Shown here one piece after another: positions 34,114-43,537 of a stretch of 64,000 nt of DNA. The position numbers and the translations under genes were made by a program. Numbering within the stretch: the first letter of the stretch is position 1; the number at the start of each line of letters is the position of its first letter. The notes below the pieces were generated by a model. It was not told where the DNA came from, searched no databases, and saw nothing but the letters and a program-made list of their open reading frames with translations. The DNA is from Rhodobacteraceae bacterium 63075. GTDB lineage: Bacteria > Pseudomonadota > Alphaproteobacteria > Rhodobacterales > Rhodobacteraceae. The stretch is taken from the NCBI GenBank assembly GCA_003417655.1, contig QVMW01000012.1, forward strand, positions 1-64,000, in the 5' to 3' direction.

Positions 34114-35055
34114 ATGAGCGACACGTCCATAGACAGCAAGCTTGACACGCACGAGGCGCAGTTCGGCGACTATTTCGCCCTGCTCAAGCCGCGCGTGATG
34201 TCGCTTGTCGTCTTCACGGCGCTTGTCGGCCTGCTCGCCGCGCCGGTATCCGTGCATCCGCTCCTGGCCTTCTCGGCCATTCTCTTCATTGCCATCGGCG
34301 GCGGGGCCTCCGGCGCGCTCAACATGTGGTGGGATGCCGATATCGACCGTATCATGCGCCGCACCCAGAGCCGCCCGATCCCCTCGGGCAGGATCACAGA
34401 GGGCGAGGCCTTCGCCTTCGGCATGTTCCTGTCGGCCTTTTCCGTCATCATGCTGGGCCTTGCGACGAATTACATCGCCGCCGGGCTGCTGGCCTTCACC
34501 ATCTTCTTCTACGTCGTGATCTACTCGATGTGGCTCAAGCGCTGGACGCCGCAGAACATCGTGATCGGCGGCGCTGCCGGCGCCTTCCCACCGATGATCG
34601 GCTGGGCCGTGGCCACGGGCGGCATCGCGCCCGAAAGCGTGCTCATGTTCACGCTCATCTTCATGTGGACACCGCCGCATTTCTGGGCCCTCGCGCTCTT
34701 CATGAAATCCGACTACCGCGATGCCGGCGTGCCCATGCTGACGGTGACACACGGCCGCAAGAGCACGCGCCGGCACATCCTCGCCTACACCATCCTGCTG
34801 GCCCCCATCGCCATCGGCACCGGCTTCACCAGCATCGGCGGGCCGCTCTATCTCGCGGTCTCGATCCTGCTGAACCTCGCCTTCCTCAAGGGGGCCTGGA
34901 ACATCTGGCGGCGCGACGAGGCGCAGGCCGATGCGGACGGCTACAAGGTGGAGAAGCGTTTCTTCACCCTCTCGCTTGTCTATCTCTTCGCCCATTTCCT
35001 CGCCATCCTGGCCGAGAAGACGCTGGCCCTCTATGGCCTGGGAGGCTGGACATGA
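34114..35055 (+). CDS. ctaB: Protoheme IX farnesyltransferase (heme O synthase)
   Basis: A 313-residue UbiA-superfamily enzyme with about nine membrane helices. The prenyl-diphosphate motif is [21 protein letters not shown], and the second loop is in [27 protein letters not shown]. It adds farnesyl to heme B to make heme O for the aa3 oxidase. It begins 62 bases after coxB, and its stop overlaps the next start in ATGA. Confidence 0.96.
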   Translation: MSDTSIDSKLDTHEAQFGDYFALLKPRVMSLVVFTALVGLLAAPVSVHPLLAFSAILFIAIGGGASGALNMWWDADIDRIMRRTQSRPIPSGRITEGEAFAFGMFLSAFSVIMLGLATNYIAAGLLAFTIFFYVVIYSMWLKRWTPQNIVIGGAAGAFPPMIGWAVATGGIAPESVLMFTLIFMWTPPHFWALALFMKSDYRDAGVPMLTVTHGRKSTRRHILAYTILLAPIAIGTGFTSIGGPLYLAVSILLNLAFLKGAWNIWRRDEAQADADGYKVEKRFFTLSLVYLFAHFLAILAEKTLALYGLGGWT

Positions 35056-35288
35056 GCACCGCCAAGACAGGGCTCCGCGTGGAGCATGAAATCCACAAGC
35101 GCCGCCGTTCGCGCAATGTCGGCCTCGGGCTGGTGCTCGGCGGTTTCGTCTTTCTCATCATGGGCATCACCTATGTGAAGCTCACGACACAAAATGCAGA
35201 GCGCGCCGCAGAAATACGCGCCAAGGAGGCCGCCGAAGCAGCGGCACAAGGGACAGAAACTTCCAGCACTGAAGAAGGAAGCGACTGA
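35052..35288 (+). CDS. Small single-helix protein of the cytochrome oxidase assembly operon (CoxF-like)
   Basis: A 78-residue protein with a basic N-terminus ([11 protein letters not shown]), one membrane helix ([20 protein letters not shown]) and an acidic, Ala/Glu-rich tail. It is embedded with ATGA overlaps between ctaB and ctaG, the position held by a small oxidase-assembly protein in related bacteria. The function is inferred from position only. It is easy to miss because a longer frame covers it. Confidence 0.8.
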   Translation: MSTAKTGLRVEHEIHKRRRSRNVGLGLVLGGFVFLIMGITYVKLTTQNAERAAEIRAKEAAEAAAQGTETSSTEEGSD

Positions 35289-35863
35289 TGGCTCTTGAAG
35301 GGAAACACAAGACACTTGCACAGACCGTGGGCGTTGTCGTCGTCATGGGCGCACTGGCCTGGGCCTCCGTGCCCTTTTACGACTGGTTCTGCCGGGTCAC
35401 CGGCTTCGGCGGCGTCACGGGCGTTGCGGAAGAAAGCTCCGACACCGTGCTCGACCAGACGATCAAGGTGCGCTTCGACGCCTCCAAGGAGCGCGACTTT
35501 CCCTGGGGCTTCAAGCCGATGCAACGCGAGATGGAAATCCGCATCGGCGAGACCGGCCTTGCCTTTTACGAGGCTTCCAACCCGACGGACCGGCCCATCG
35601 CCGGCTCGGCCAGCTACAATGTCACGCCCTACGAGGCGGGCGGCTTCTTCACCAAGATCGACTGTTTCTGCTTCGAGGAGCAGGTGCTGGAGCCCGGCGA
35701 GACGGTGCAGATGCCCGTGACATTCTATGTCGACCCCGAGATCGTGGATGACCGCGACGCGAAATATGTCCATACGATCACACTGGGCTACACTTTCTAC
35801 GAAATCGACCTGCCCGAGCAGCAAGCCGCTCTGGACAGCGACACACAAACCGACATTAACTGA
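35288..35863 (+). CDS. ctaG: Cytochrome c oxidase assembly protein CtaG (Cox11)
   Basis: A 191-residue protein with one N-terminal membrane helix (about 12-30) and a periplasmic Ig-like domain. The copper-binding CFCF pair is Cys126/Cys128, with a further Cys35 after the helix. It delivers copper to CuB of subunit I. Its ATG overlaps the previous stop in TGATG. Confidence 0.96.
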   Translation: MALEGKHKTLAQTVGVVVVMGALAWASVPFYDWFCRVTGFGGVTGVAEESSDTVLDQTIKVRFDASKERDFPWGFKPMQREMEIRIGETGLAFYEASNPTDRPIAGSASYNVTPYEAGGFFTKIDCFCFEEQVLEPGETVQMPVTFYVDPEIVDDRDAKYVHTITLGYTFYEIDLPEQQAALDSDTQTDIN

Positions 35864-35890
35864 CTTCAACAACCTCCAACGAGGGACAAC

Positions 35891-36691
35891 ATGGCGCACG
35901 AAAAAAACCACGACTATCACATTCTCGAGCCTTCCGCCTGGCCGCTTCTCGGCGCGCTGGCGGGCTTCACGCTGCTCTTCGGATCGGTCCTCTTCTTCCA
36001 CGATGTCACACCGTGGATCATGGTTGCCGGTTTCATTTTCGTTCTCTACGTCATGTATGGCTGGTGGTCGGACGTCGTTCGCGAAGGCGAGACCGGGGAT
36101 CACACCCATGTGGTCCAGATCGGCCTGCGCTACGGCGTGCTGCTCTTCATCATCTCCGAGGTGATGTTCTTCCTCGCCTGGTTCTGGACCTTCTTCAAGC
36201 ACGCGCTCTACCCGATGGGCCCGCAAAGCCCCGCCGTCGACGGCCAATGGCCCCCCGCCGGAATCGAGACATTCGACCCATGGCACCTGCCGCTGATCAA
36301 CACGCTGATCCTGCTCTGCTCGGGCGCGGCGGCCACATGGGCGCACCATGCCATCGCCCATGAGAACAACCGCGAAGACATGAAATGGGGCCTGATCATC
36401 GCTGTCGTCCTCGGCATCATCTTCACGATCTTCCAGGCGTACGAATACAGCCACGCCGCCTTCGGCTTCGCGGGCAACATCTACGGCGCGTCCTTCTTCA
36501 TGGCCACGGGCTTTCACGGCTTCCACGTGGTCATCGGGACGATCTTCCTGGCCGTCTGCCTCTTCCGCCTCATGGCGGGCCACTTCACGCCCGAAAGCCA
36601 TGTCGGCTTCGAAGCGGCTGCATGGTACTGGCACTTCGTCGACGTGGTCTGGCTCTTCCTCTTCGCCTCGATCTACATCTGGGGCGCCTGA
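35891..36691 (+). CDS. coxC: Cytochrome c oxidase subunit III
   Basis: A 266-residue membrane protein with seven helices. The family blocks are [36 protein letters not shown], the periplasmic [11 protein letters not shown] and [16 protein letters not shown]. It stabilises subunit I and supports proton uptake. It follows ctaG by 27 bases and is followed by a strong terminator, so the oxidase operon probably ends here. Confidence 0.97.
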   Translation: MAHEKNHDYHILEPSAWPLLGALAGFTLLFGSVLFFHDVTPWIMVAGFIFVLYVMYGWWSDVVREGETGDHTHVVQIGLRYGVLLFIISEVMFFLAWFWTFFKHALYPMGPQSPAVDGQWPPAGIETFDPWHLPLINTLILLCSGAAATWAHHAIAHENNREDMKWGLIIAVVLGIIFTIFQAYEYSHAAFGFAGNIYGASFFMATGFHGFHVVIGTIFLAVCLFRLMAGHFTPESHVGFEAAAWYWHFVDVVWLFLFASIYIWGA

Positions 36692-36720
36692 GGCCCGACG
36701 CCTTCGGACCGGACATGACA

Positions 36721-36745
36721 GCGCCCCGTGCTCGCCACGGGGCGC
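36721..36745 (+). terminator. Rho-independent terminator after coxC
   Basis: A perfect 10-bp stem GCGCCCCGTG / CACGGGGCGC with loop CTCGC, followed by TTCGCTTTT. It ends the cytochrome oxidase operon 29 bases after the coxC stop. Confidence 0.85.
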
Positions 36746-36830
36746 TTCGCTTTTGAGACAGGTTCGCGCCGCTTTCGTCTTGCGAGAGGCGGCCCGCGCG
36801 CTACCTTCAAGCCAGCAATTCAGGACAAAC

Positions 36831-37505
36831 ATGAAACGCAACCTGCCCGTCCTCATCGCCTCCGCCATCGTCCTCGCGATCCTGATATCGCTGGGCAACT
36901 GGCAGGTCCGCCGCCTTGCGGAGAAAGAGGCCTATCTTGCAGAGCTGGGCGCGATGATCTCGGCCGAGGCCGTGGGGCTTCCCGGGCAGGCGAGGCCCGA
37001 GGATCACCAGTTCCTCGCCGTGCGCGCCGAGGGCCGCTTCACCGGCGCGCCCCTGCGCTTTCTCGTCTCCACGCGCGATGCCGGCGCGGGCTACCGCTTC
37101 GTGCAGGCTTTCGAGACGGAGGGCCGCCGCGTCATGGTCGATCGCGGGTTCATTCCCACAGGGCGCAAGGACATGACCGTGCCGGAGAATGCCGCCACGG
37201 TGACGGGCAACCTGCACTGGCCGAACGAGCGCGACAGCTACACGCCCGAGAACGACCGCGAGGAAAACATCTGGTATGCCCGCGAGGTGCCGGTGATGGC
37301 CGAGGCGCTCGGTGCCGAGCCGCTCCTGATCATTGCGCGCGAGACAACGCCGCCGCAGGACGGCATCGCCCCGCTGCCCGTGGACACCTCCGGCATCCCC
37401 AACCGCCATCTCGAATACATCATCACTTGGTATGGATTGGCTCTCACTTGGATGATAATGACCGCTTACTTTCTCAGACGCCGCGCAAGGACTTCGCAGC
37501 CATGA
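36831..37505 (+). CDS. surf1: SURF1 family cytochrome oxidase assembly protein
   Basis: A 224-residue protein with membrane helices at both ends (LIASAIVLAILISLGNWQ and YIITWYGLALTWMIMTAYFLRR). The periplasmic middle part contains the SURF1 signature area VMVDRGFIP. It supports heme a insertion into oxidase subunit I. ATG 36831 follows AGGACAAAC; the frame is open upstream. Its stop overlaps the thrC start in ATGA, so after the coxC terminator a new operon surf1-thrC-M16-GNAT-GlcD begins. Confidence 0.92.
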   Translation: MKRNLPVLIASAIVLAILISLGNWQVRRLAEKEAYLAELGAMISAEAVGLPGQARPEDHQFLAVRAEGRFTGAPLRFLVSTRDAGAGYRFVQAFETEGRRVMVDRGFIPTGRKDMTVPENAATVTGNLHWPNERDSYTPENDREENIWYAREVPVMAEALGAEPLLIIARETTPPQDGIAPLPVDTSGIPNRHLEYIITWYGLALTWMIMTAYFLRRRARTSQP

Positions 37506-38890
37506 AATACATCTCGACCCGTGGACAGTCCCCGGCCCTCACCTTCGAAGAGGCCATGATGACCGGCCTGGCGCGCGACGGCGGCCTCTACCTGCCGCAG
37601 GAAATCCCGACCCTGTCCAAAGCCGAGATCGCCGCGTTGCATGGCCTGCCCTACGAGGAGGCCGCCTTCCGCATCATGCGCCCCTTCATCGGCGAGACCT
37701 TTTCGGATGACGCGTTCCGCGCGCTCATCGAGAAGGCCTATGCCGGCTTCGGCCACGCCGCCCGCGCGCCGCTCAAGCAGCTCGGATCGGGGCATTTCCT
37801 GCTCGAGCTCTTTCACGGGCCCACGCTGGCGTTCAAGGACTTCGCCATGCAGATCATCGGCCAGATGTTCCAGGCCGCGCTCTCGCGCTCAGGCAACCGG
37901 ATCACCATCGTCGGGGCCACGTCGGGCGATACCGGCTCGGCGGCCATCGAGGCCTTTCGCGGCCTGCCCAACGTGGATGTCTTCATACTCTTTCCCCATG
38001 GCCGCGTCTCGGAGGTCCAGCGCCGCCAGATGACGACGCCCACCGAAGGCAACGTCCATGCCCTCGCCATCGATGGCGACTTCGACGATTGCCAGGCCCG
38101 CGTGAAGGACATGTTCAACGATTTCGCCTTCCGCGATGCCGTCGGCCTTGCCGGAGTCAACTCGATCAACTGGGGCCGCGTTCTGGCGCAGGTGGTCTAT
38201 TACTTCACCTCGGCCGTCTCGCTCGGCGCGCCGGAACACCCCGTCAGCTTCACGGTGCCCACGGGCAATTTCGGCGACATTTTCGCAGGCTATATCGCAA
38301 AGCGCATGGGCCTTCCCGTCGACCGGCTCGTCGTGGCGACCAACCAGAACGATATCCTGCACCGCTGCCTGACATCCTCGGACTACCGGCCCGACGGCGT
38401 CACGCCCTCCATCAGCCCCTCGATGGACATCCAGGTCAGCTCCAATTTCGAGCGCGCGCTTTTCGAGGCCTACGGGCGCGACCCTGCGCCTGTTTCCCAG
38501 CTCATGGCAGAGCTCAAGGAGGGCGGCTTCTCCGTCAGCCAGGGCGCGTTGCAAGCGCTGCGCGAGAGCTATGACAGCGGCCGCGCCTCGGAGGAGGAAA
38601 CCAGCGCCACCATCGCGCGGCTGCTCGTGAGCACGGGTGAGCTGCTCTGCCCGCATTCCGGCGTCGGCGTGAAGGTGGCCGAGGAACATCTCGAGACTGC
38701 CACGCCGATGATCACGCTGGCCACGGCCCACCCGGCCAAGTTCCCCGATGCGGTCGAGGCCGCCACGGGCCAGCGCCCGGCCCTGCCCGCGCGCATGGCC
38801 GATATGATGACCGCAGAAGAGCGCGTCACCCGCGCGCCCAACGATCTGGCCGCCCTGCAAACCCTCATCAAGGAACGGATCCCCGCTTGA
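37502..38890 (+). CDS. thrC: Threonine synthase
   Basis: A 462-residue PLP enzyme that converts O-phosphohomoserine to threonine. The PLP lysine is Lys112 in TLAFKDFAMQ. The phosphate-binding GATSGDTGSAA and the N-terminal MKYISTRGQSPALTFEEAMMTGLARDGGLYLP are diagnostic of the class II enzyme. The start overlaps surf1 (ATGA) and the stop overlaps the next gene (TTGA). Confidence 0.97.
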   Translation: MKYISTRGQSPALTFEEAMMTGLARDGGLYLPQEIPTLSKAEIAALHGLPYEEAAFRIMRPFIGETFSDDAFRALIEKAYAGFGHAARAPLKQLGSGHFLLELFHGPTLAFKDFAMQIIGQMFQAALSRSGNRITIVGATSGDTGSAAIEAFRGLPNVDVFILFPHGRVSEVQRRQMTTPTEGNVHALAIDGDFDDCQARVKDMFNDFAFRDAVGLAGVNSINWGRVLAQVVYYFTSAVSLGAPEHPVSFTVPTGNFGDIFAGYIAKRMGLPVDRLVVATNQNDILHRCLTSSDYRPDGVTPSISPSMDIQVSSNFERALFEAYGRDPAPVSQLMAELKEGGFSVSQGALQALRESYDSGRASEEETSATIARLLVSTGELLCPHSGVGVKVAEEHLETATPMITLATAHPAKFPDAVEAATGQRPALPARMADMMTAEERVTRAPNDLAALQTLIKERIPA

Positions 38891-40149
38891 CCATTCGCAC
38901 CCATACCCTTCCCAACGGTTTCCGCATCGTCACCGAGGAGATGCCCGGCCTCGAATCGGCCTCCGTCGGCGTCTGGATCACCGCCGGCGCGCGCGACGAA
39001 ACGCCCGAACAGAACGGGATCGCCCATTTTCTCGAGCACATGGCCTTCAAGGGCACAAAGACCCGCTCGGCGCTCGACATCGCCGAGGCGATCGAGGATG
39101 TCGGCGGCTATATCAACGCCTATACCAGCCGCGAGACCACGGCCTATTTCGCCCGCGTCCTGGCCGATGACGTGCCGCTCGCCGTCGACGTTGTCGGGGA
39201 CATCCTGCTCAATCCGGTGTTCGACGAAGGTGAAATCGAGGTCGAGCGCGGCGTGATCCTGCAGGAGATCGGCCAGGCCCTCGACACTCCCGACGACGTG
39301 ATCTTCGACTGGCTCCAGGAAGAGGCCTACCCCGATCAGGCCATCGGCCGGCCGATCCTCGGAGACGCCGCGCGCGTTCAGGGCTACTCCCGCGAGGACC
39401 TCACGGGCTTCGTCGCCCGGCATTACGGCCCCGAGAAGATGATCCTCGCCGCCGCGGGCAAGGTCGATCACGACGCGCTGGTGGCCCAGGCCGAGGCGCT
39501 CTTCGGGGCGCTTGAGCGGCCTTCGTCCGGCGCTTTCGAGCCCGCCCGCTTCATCGGCGGCGAGCGGCGCGTGGTCAAGGACCTCGAACAGGCGCATCTC
39601 GCCATGGCCTTCGAAGGCCCGACCTATTGCGACGATGCGATCTTCACGGCGCAGATCTACGCCTCCGCGCTCGGCGGCGGCATGTCCTCGCGCCTCTTCC
39701 AGGAAGTGCGCGAAAAGCGCGGGCTCTGCTACACGATCTTCGCCCAGGCCGGGGCCCATGCCGACACCGGCATGATGACGATCTACGCCGGAACCTCCGC
39801 GGGCGAGCTGGGCGCGCTCTCGGAGATCACCCTGTCGGAGATGTCCCGCGCCGCCGAGGACATGAGCGAGGCCGAGGTGGAGCGCGCCCGCGCGCAGATG
39901 AAGGCCGGGATGCTCATGGGGCTCGAGGGCTGTTCCAGCCGCGCCGAGCGCCTCGCCCGCATGACCCAGATCTGGGATCGCGTGCCGCCCCTGGAGGAAG
40001 TCGTCGCGAAGATCGACGCCGTGACGGCGGCAGGCGTGCGCGACTTTGCCGCCGGCATGGCCACGAGCGCACGCTCCGCGCTGGCGCTCTACGGCCCGGT
40101 TGCCGATGCCCCGGCGCTCGACAGGCTCAGACAGAGGCAGGCCGCATGA
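38887..40149 (+). CDS. M16-family processing peptidase (TTG start)
   Basis: A 420-residue zinc peptidase homologous to the mitochondrial processing peptidase beta subunit. The inverted zinc motif HFLEH is at residues 47-51, and the third ligand Glu lies in ERGVILQEIGQ near 120-130. The C-terminal half, including GGGMSSRLFQEVREKRGLCY, is complete. The start is TTG, overlapping the thrC stop in TTGA; the first ATG is well inside the conserved fold, so the TTG is well supported. Cytoplasmic, with unknown substrate. Confidence 0.93.
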   Translation: MTIRTHTLPNGFRIVTEEMPGLESASVGVWITAGARDETPEQNGIAHFLEHMAFKGTKTRSALDIAEAIEDVGGYINAYTSRETTAYFARVLADDVPLAVDVVGDILLNPVFDEGEIEVERGVILQEIGQALDTPDDVIFDWLQEEAYPDQAIGRPILGDAARVQGYSREDLTGFVARHYGPEKMILAAAGKVDHDALVAQAEALFGALERPSSGAFEPARFIGGERRVVKDLEQAHLAMAFEGPTYCDDAIFTAQIYASALGGGMSSRLFQEVREKRGLCYTIFAQAGAHADTGMMTIYAGTSAGELGALSEITLSEMSRAAEDMSEAEVERARAQMKAGMLMGLEGCSSRAERLARMTQIWDRVPPLEEVVAKIDAVTAAGVRDFAAGMATSARSALALYGPVADAPALDRLRQRQAA

Positions 40150-40736
40150 TGCTGATGCGGGCGCGCAGGAAGATTAGGATAGAGACCGAGCGTCTCGTCC
40201 TGCGCGCGCCCACACATGCCGACTTCAACCCCTGGACAGGGCTGCGCCGCGACAGCGAGGAGTTCCTCACGCCATGGGAGCCCGCCTGGGCCGAGGATCA
40301 CCTCTCGCGCCGCGCCTTCACCAACCGTGTCTACTGGGCCCAGCGCTCCATCGCCTCCGATACCGCCCTGCCGCTCTTTCTCATCCGCCGCGAGGACGAC
40401 CAGCTCGTCGGCGCGATCACCCTCGACAATATCCGCCGCGGCCCGGCGCAGGCCGCCACGGTGGGCTATTGGACGGGCGCGGCCTTCGCCCGCCGGGGCT
40501 ACATGCAGGAGGCGCTGGTCTCCGTCACCCACCATGCCTTCCACGTCATGGGCCTGAGCCGGATCGAAGCCGCCTGCCTGCCCGAGAACACCGCCTCGCG
40601 CGGGCTGCTGGAGCGATCGGGCTTCAAGTATGAAGGCGTCGCCCAGAGCTATCTGCAGATCAACGGCCGCTGGCGCAACCACGTGCTCTATGCCGCCCTG
40701 CGGATGGACCGGCGCGGCCGCACGGATGCGGGCTGA
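40146..40736 (+). CDS. GNAT-family N-acetyltransferase (RimJ/RimL-like)
   Basis: A 196-residue acetyltransferase. It has IETERLVLRAPTHADFNPW at the N-terminus, the acetyl-CoA loop region ARRGYMQEALVSVTHHAFHVMGLSRIEAACLPENTASRGLLERSGFKYEG, and a C-terminal NGRWRNHVLYA, as in RimJ. It probably acetylates a protein N-terminus or small molecule. The start overlaps the M16 stop in ATGA; the stop overlaps the next start in TGATG. Confidence 0.92.
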   Translation: MMLMRARRKIRIETERLVLRAPTHADFNPWTGLRRDSEEFLTPWEPAWAEDHLSRRAFTNRVYWAQRSIASDTALPLFLIRREDDQLVGAITLDNIRRGPAQAATVGYWTGAAFARRGYMQEALVSVTHHAFHVMGLSRIEAACLPENTASRGLLERSGFKYEGVAQSYLQINGRWRNHVLYAALRMDRRGRTDAG

Positions 40737-42157
40737 TGCCGGGCGCGCTCACTCCCGAGCTGCGCGCAGCCCTTGAAGCGCGCCTGCCGGCGGACACGCT
40801 GCGCGATGCCGAGCCGCGCTATCTCGAAGAGCCGCGCGGCAAGTGGCACGGACGCGCCGGCGCGCTCGCCCTGCCCCGCAGCGCCGATGAGCTGGCGCAG
40901 ATCATCCGCTTCGCAACTGAGAACGGCATCGCCGTCATCCCCTATGGCGGCGGCACCGGGCTCGTCAGCGGGCAGGTCGCCCCCGGGCTCGAAGCGCCGC
41001 TTCTCGTCTCTCTCGAGCGCATGCGGCGTATCCGCGCGCTCCACGCGGATGAGAACGTGATCGTCGCGGAAGCAGGCACCAGCCTCGCGCAGGTGCAAGA
41101 GGCCGCCGCCGATGCGCAGCGCCTCTTCCCGCTCTCCATCGCCTCTCAGGGCACCGCGCAGATCGGCGGCGTGCTCTCCACGAATGCAGGCGGAGTCGGC
41201 GTTTTGCGCTACGGCAATGCGCGCGATCTCTGCCTCGGCGTTGAGGCCGTGCTGCCCTCGGGCGAGGTCTGGCACGGGCTCACGCGCCTGCGCAAGGACA
41301 ACACCGGCTATGACCTGCGGGGCCTGCTGATCGGCGCCGAAGGCACGCTGGGGATCATCACCGCCGCCGCGCTGAAGCTTGTCCCGCGCCCCGCGCAGAA
41401 AGGAACGGCGCTCTTTGCCGTCGCCTCGCCCGAGGCCGCGCTCGCGGCGCTGACGCTCCTGCGCGAGATCGCCGGCGAGGGGATCAGCGCCTTCGAGCTC
41501 ATCAGCGCGCAGGGCCTTGCCTTTCTCGATGAGACCGGCCCGGACTATCGCGCGCCCTTCGCGGAGCCGCGCCCCGACTGGATGATCCTCGTGGAGCTTG
41601 GCCTTGCCAGCGGCCCATCGCCGCAGGAGATCTTCGAGAAATTCTTCGAAGCCGGGCGCGCGGACGGCCTGCTCGCCGATGGCATCATCGCCCAGAGCGC
41701 CGCGCAGGCCGCCGATCTGTGGCATCTGCGCGAGGCGATCCCCGAGGCCAACAAGCGCATCGGCTCGATTTCCAGCCATGACATCTCCCTGCCGCTCGGC
41801 GCGGTGCCGGAATTCATCACGCGGGCCGGCGCTGCGCTCGACGCGCATGGGCGCTACCGGGTCAATTGCTTCGGACACCTCGGCGATGGCAACCTGCACT
41901 ACAATGTCTTTCCGCCCGAAGGCGAAAGCCGCGACGCCTTCATGCCCATGGCCGGGGAGGTTCAGGCGCTCGTCCACGAGATCGCCGTTTCGATGGGCGG
42001 CTCCTTCAGCGCGGAGCACGGGCTCGGCCGCCTCAAGACGGGCGATCTGGCCCGTTTCGGCGACCCCGCGCGCCTTGCCGCCATGCGCGCGATCAAGTCC
42101 GCGCTCGACCCACAGGGGATCATGAACCCCGGGGCCGTGCTGCCGGAAAAAGATTAA
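40736..42157 (+). CDS. FAD-linked oxidase, GlcD / D-2-hydroxyacid dehydrogenase type
   Basis: A 473-residue protein. The PCMH-type FAD domain is at about 40-220, with VIPYGGGTGLVSGQ and TAQIGGVLSTNAGGVGVLRYG. The C-terminal FAD-oxidase domain is at about 225-470, with NCFGHLGDGNLHYNVFP and SAEHGLGRLK, which contain the metal-binding His and Glu of this family. It oxidises a D-2-hydroxy acid (lactate, glycolate or 2-hydroxyglutarate); the substrate is not decided by sequence. Confidence 0.9.
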   Translation: MPGALTPELRAALEARLPADTLRDAEPRYLEEPRGKWHGRAGALALPRSADELAQIIRFATENGIAVIPYGGGTGLVSGQVAPGLEAPLLVSLERMRRIRALHADENVIVAEAGTSLAQVQEAAADAQRLFPLSIASQGTAQIGGVLSTNAGGVGVLRYGNARDLCLGVEAVLPSGEVWHGLTRLRKDNTGYDLRGLLIGAEGTLGIITAAALKLVPRPAQKGTALFAVASPEAALAALTLLREIAGEGISAFELISAQGLAFLDETGPDYRAPFAEPRPDWMILVELGLASGPSPQEIFEKFFEAGRADGLLADGIIAQSAAQAADLWHLREAIPEANKRIGSISSHDISLPLGAVPEFITRAGAALDAHGRYRVNCFGHLGDGNLHYNVFPPEGESRDAFMPMAGEVQALVHEIAVSMGGSFSAEHGLGRLKTGDLARFGDPARLAAMRAIKSALDPQGIMNPGAVLPEKD

Positions 42158-42181
42158 CGCCTGCGAGAATTCGGGCTTCGG

Positions 42182-42197
42182 TTTACGCGCTGTTAAC
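42182..42197. promoter_or_regulatory. CtrA-like box TTTAC-N6-TTAAC upstream of dprA
   Basis: TTTAC (42182-42186), six bases, TTAAC (42193-42197). This matches nine of ten positions of the CtrA full site TTAAC-N6-TTAAC and ends 39 bases before the dprA start codon. The dprA gene is a known CtrA-regulon member in Rhodobacter capsulatus, so the site is plausible. Confidence 0.6.
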
Positions 42198-42236
42198 CAG
42201 CCGGGCGTAAGGATGATTCTGCAAGGAGACGGAGTC

Positions 42237-43424
42237 ATGATGCCCGAAGGTTTACATCCTTCCACTCACCCCCCACTCCCACCCACCACGGAAGATGAAC
42301 GGGTGTCGTGGCTTCGTCTCTTGCGCTCCCGCCGTGTCGGGATTTCCACGTTTTTCAGGCTGATGGGCGAGCATGGCAGCGCCGAGGCGGCGCTTGGCGC
42401 CCTTCCGGATGTCGCCCGCGCCGCCGGGCTCGAGTCCTATGCGCCCTGCTCCGAGGAGGCCGCGCGTTCCGAGCTTGCCCGTGGCCGCGAAGTGGGTGCC
42501 GTCCTGCTCAGCTATGGCGCACCAGACTATCCCGGCGCGCTTTATGACCTCTCCGATCCGCCGCCGCTGCTCTGGGCGCGCGGCAATACCGCGCTGCTCG
42601 GCGCGCCGGCCATCGGCATGGTCGGGGCGCGCAACGCCTCCTCGCTCGGCGGGCGCACGGCGCGCGCCTTTGCCGCCGAGCTTTCCGAGCAGGGGCATGT
42701 GATCGTCTCCGGCCTTGCCCGCGGGATCGACACTTCCGCGCACAAGGCCGCGCTGGAGGGCGGGACGATCGCCGTGCTTGCCGGCGGGGTCGACGTGATC
42801 TACCCGGCGGAAAATGCGCATCTGGCCGCCGACATCGCGGCGAAGGGTCTTCTGCTGTCCGAGCAGCCCATGGGCATGTCGCCGCAGGCGCGGCACTTCC
42901 CGCGCCGCAACCGGCTGATCTCGGGGCTCGGCGCGGGCCTCGTCGTGATCGAGGCCGCCGCGAAATCGGGCAGCCTGATCACCGCGCGCAACGCGCTCGA
43001 CCAGGGCCGCGAGGTGCTCGCCGTGCCGGGCCACCCGTTCGATGCGCGCGCCTCGGGCTGCAACATGCTGATCCGCGACGGCGCGACGCTGGTGCGCTCG
43101 GCGGCCGATGTGCTGGAGGCGCTCGCCCCGCTCGCCGCGCAGGAAAAAGCCCCGGAGCTGGACCTTTCCACGCCCGGGCCCGCATCCGGGGAAATACCGC
43201 CGCCCGCGCCCGAAAAGCGCAGCCTGCGCGAGACAGCCGCGCTGCACAGCCGTATCCTTGACCGGCTCGGCCCCTCGCCCGTTCCCGAGGATCAGCTCCT
43301 GCGCGATCTGGCCGCCAGCGCCTCGGATTTCACGCCCGCGCTCGTGGAGCTCGAACTCGAAGGGCGCATCGCCCGCGCCCCCGGCGGCATGGTCAGCCGG
43401 AACGATGCGGGCAAAGCCGGCTGA
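42237..43424 (+). CDS. dprA: DNA processing protein DprA
   Basis: A 395-residue Rossmann-fold DNA-binding protein that loads RecA on incoming single-stranded DNA. Family blocks are GMVGARNASSLGGRTARAFA, VSGLARGIDTSAHKAAL, SEQPMGMSPQARHFPRRNRLISGL and GSLITARNALDQGREVLAVPG. A C-terminal winged helix is at about 330-390. ATG 42237 follows AAGGAG by 9 bases; the frame begins 24 bases upstream. Behind a CtrA-like site. Confidence 0.95.
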   Translation: MMPEGLHPSTHPPLPPTTEDERVSWLRLLRSRRVGISTFFRLMGEHGSAEAALGALPDVARAAGLESYAPCSEEAARSELARGREVGAVLLSYGAPDYPGALYDLSDPPPLLWARGNTALLGAPAIGMVGARNASSLGGRTARAFAAELSEQGHVIVSGLARGIDTSAHKAALEGGTIAVLAGGVDVIYPAENAHLAADIAAKGLLLSEQPMGMSPQARHFPRRNRLISGLGAGLVVIEAAAKSGSLITARNALDQGREVLAVPGHPFDARASGCNMLIRDGATLVRSAADVLEALAPLAAQEKAPELDLSTPGPASGEIPPPAPEKRSLRETAALHSRILDRLGPSPVPEDQLLRDLAASASDFTPALVELELEGRIARAPGGMVSRNDAGKAG

Positions 43425-43470
43425 GAGCCCCTCCGGCCGCACCCGATGCACCCTGCCGGAAATCACCTCA

Positions 43471-43500
43471 TTGACATTTCCCCCGTTCGCCCCACATTTT
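43471..43500 (+). promoter_or_regulatory. Possible sigma-70 promoter of topA
   Basis: A perfect TTGACA -35 element at 43471-43476 with a weak -10 candidate CATTTT at 43495-43500 (18-base spacing). It lies 38 bases before the topA start. The -10 is poor, so this is tentative. Confidence 0.35.
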
Positions 43501-43537
43501 GCGCGGCCTAGGCGTTTTGTGTCTCGAAAGGAATTTC

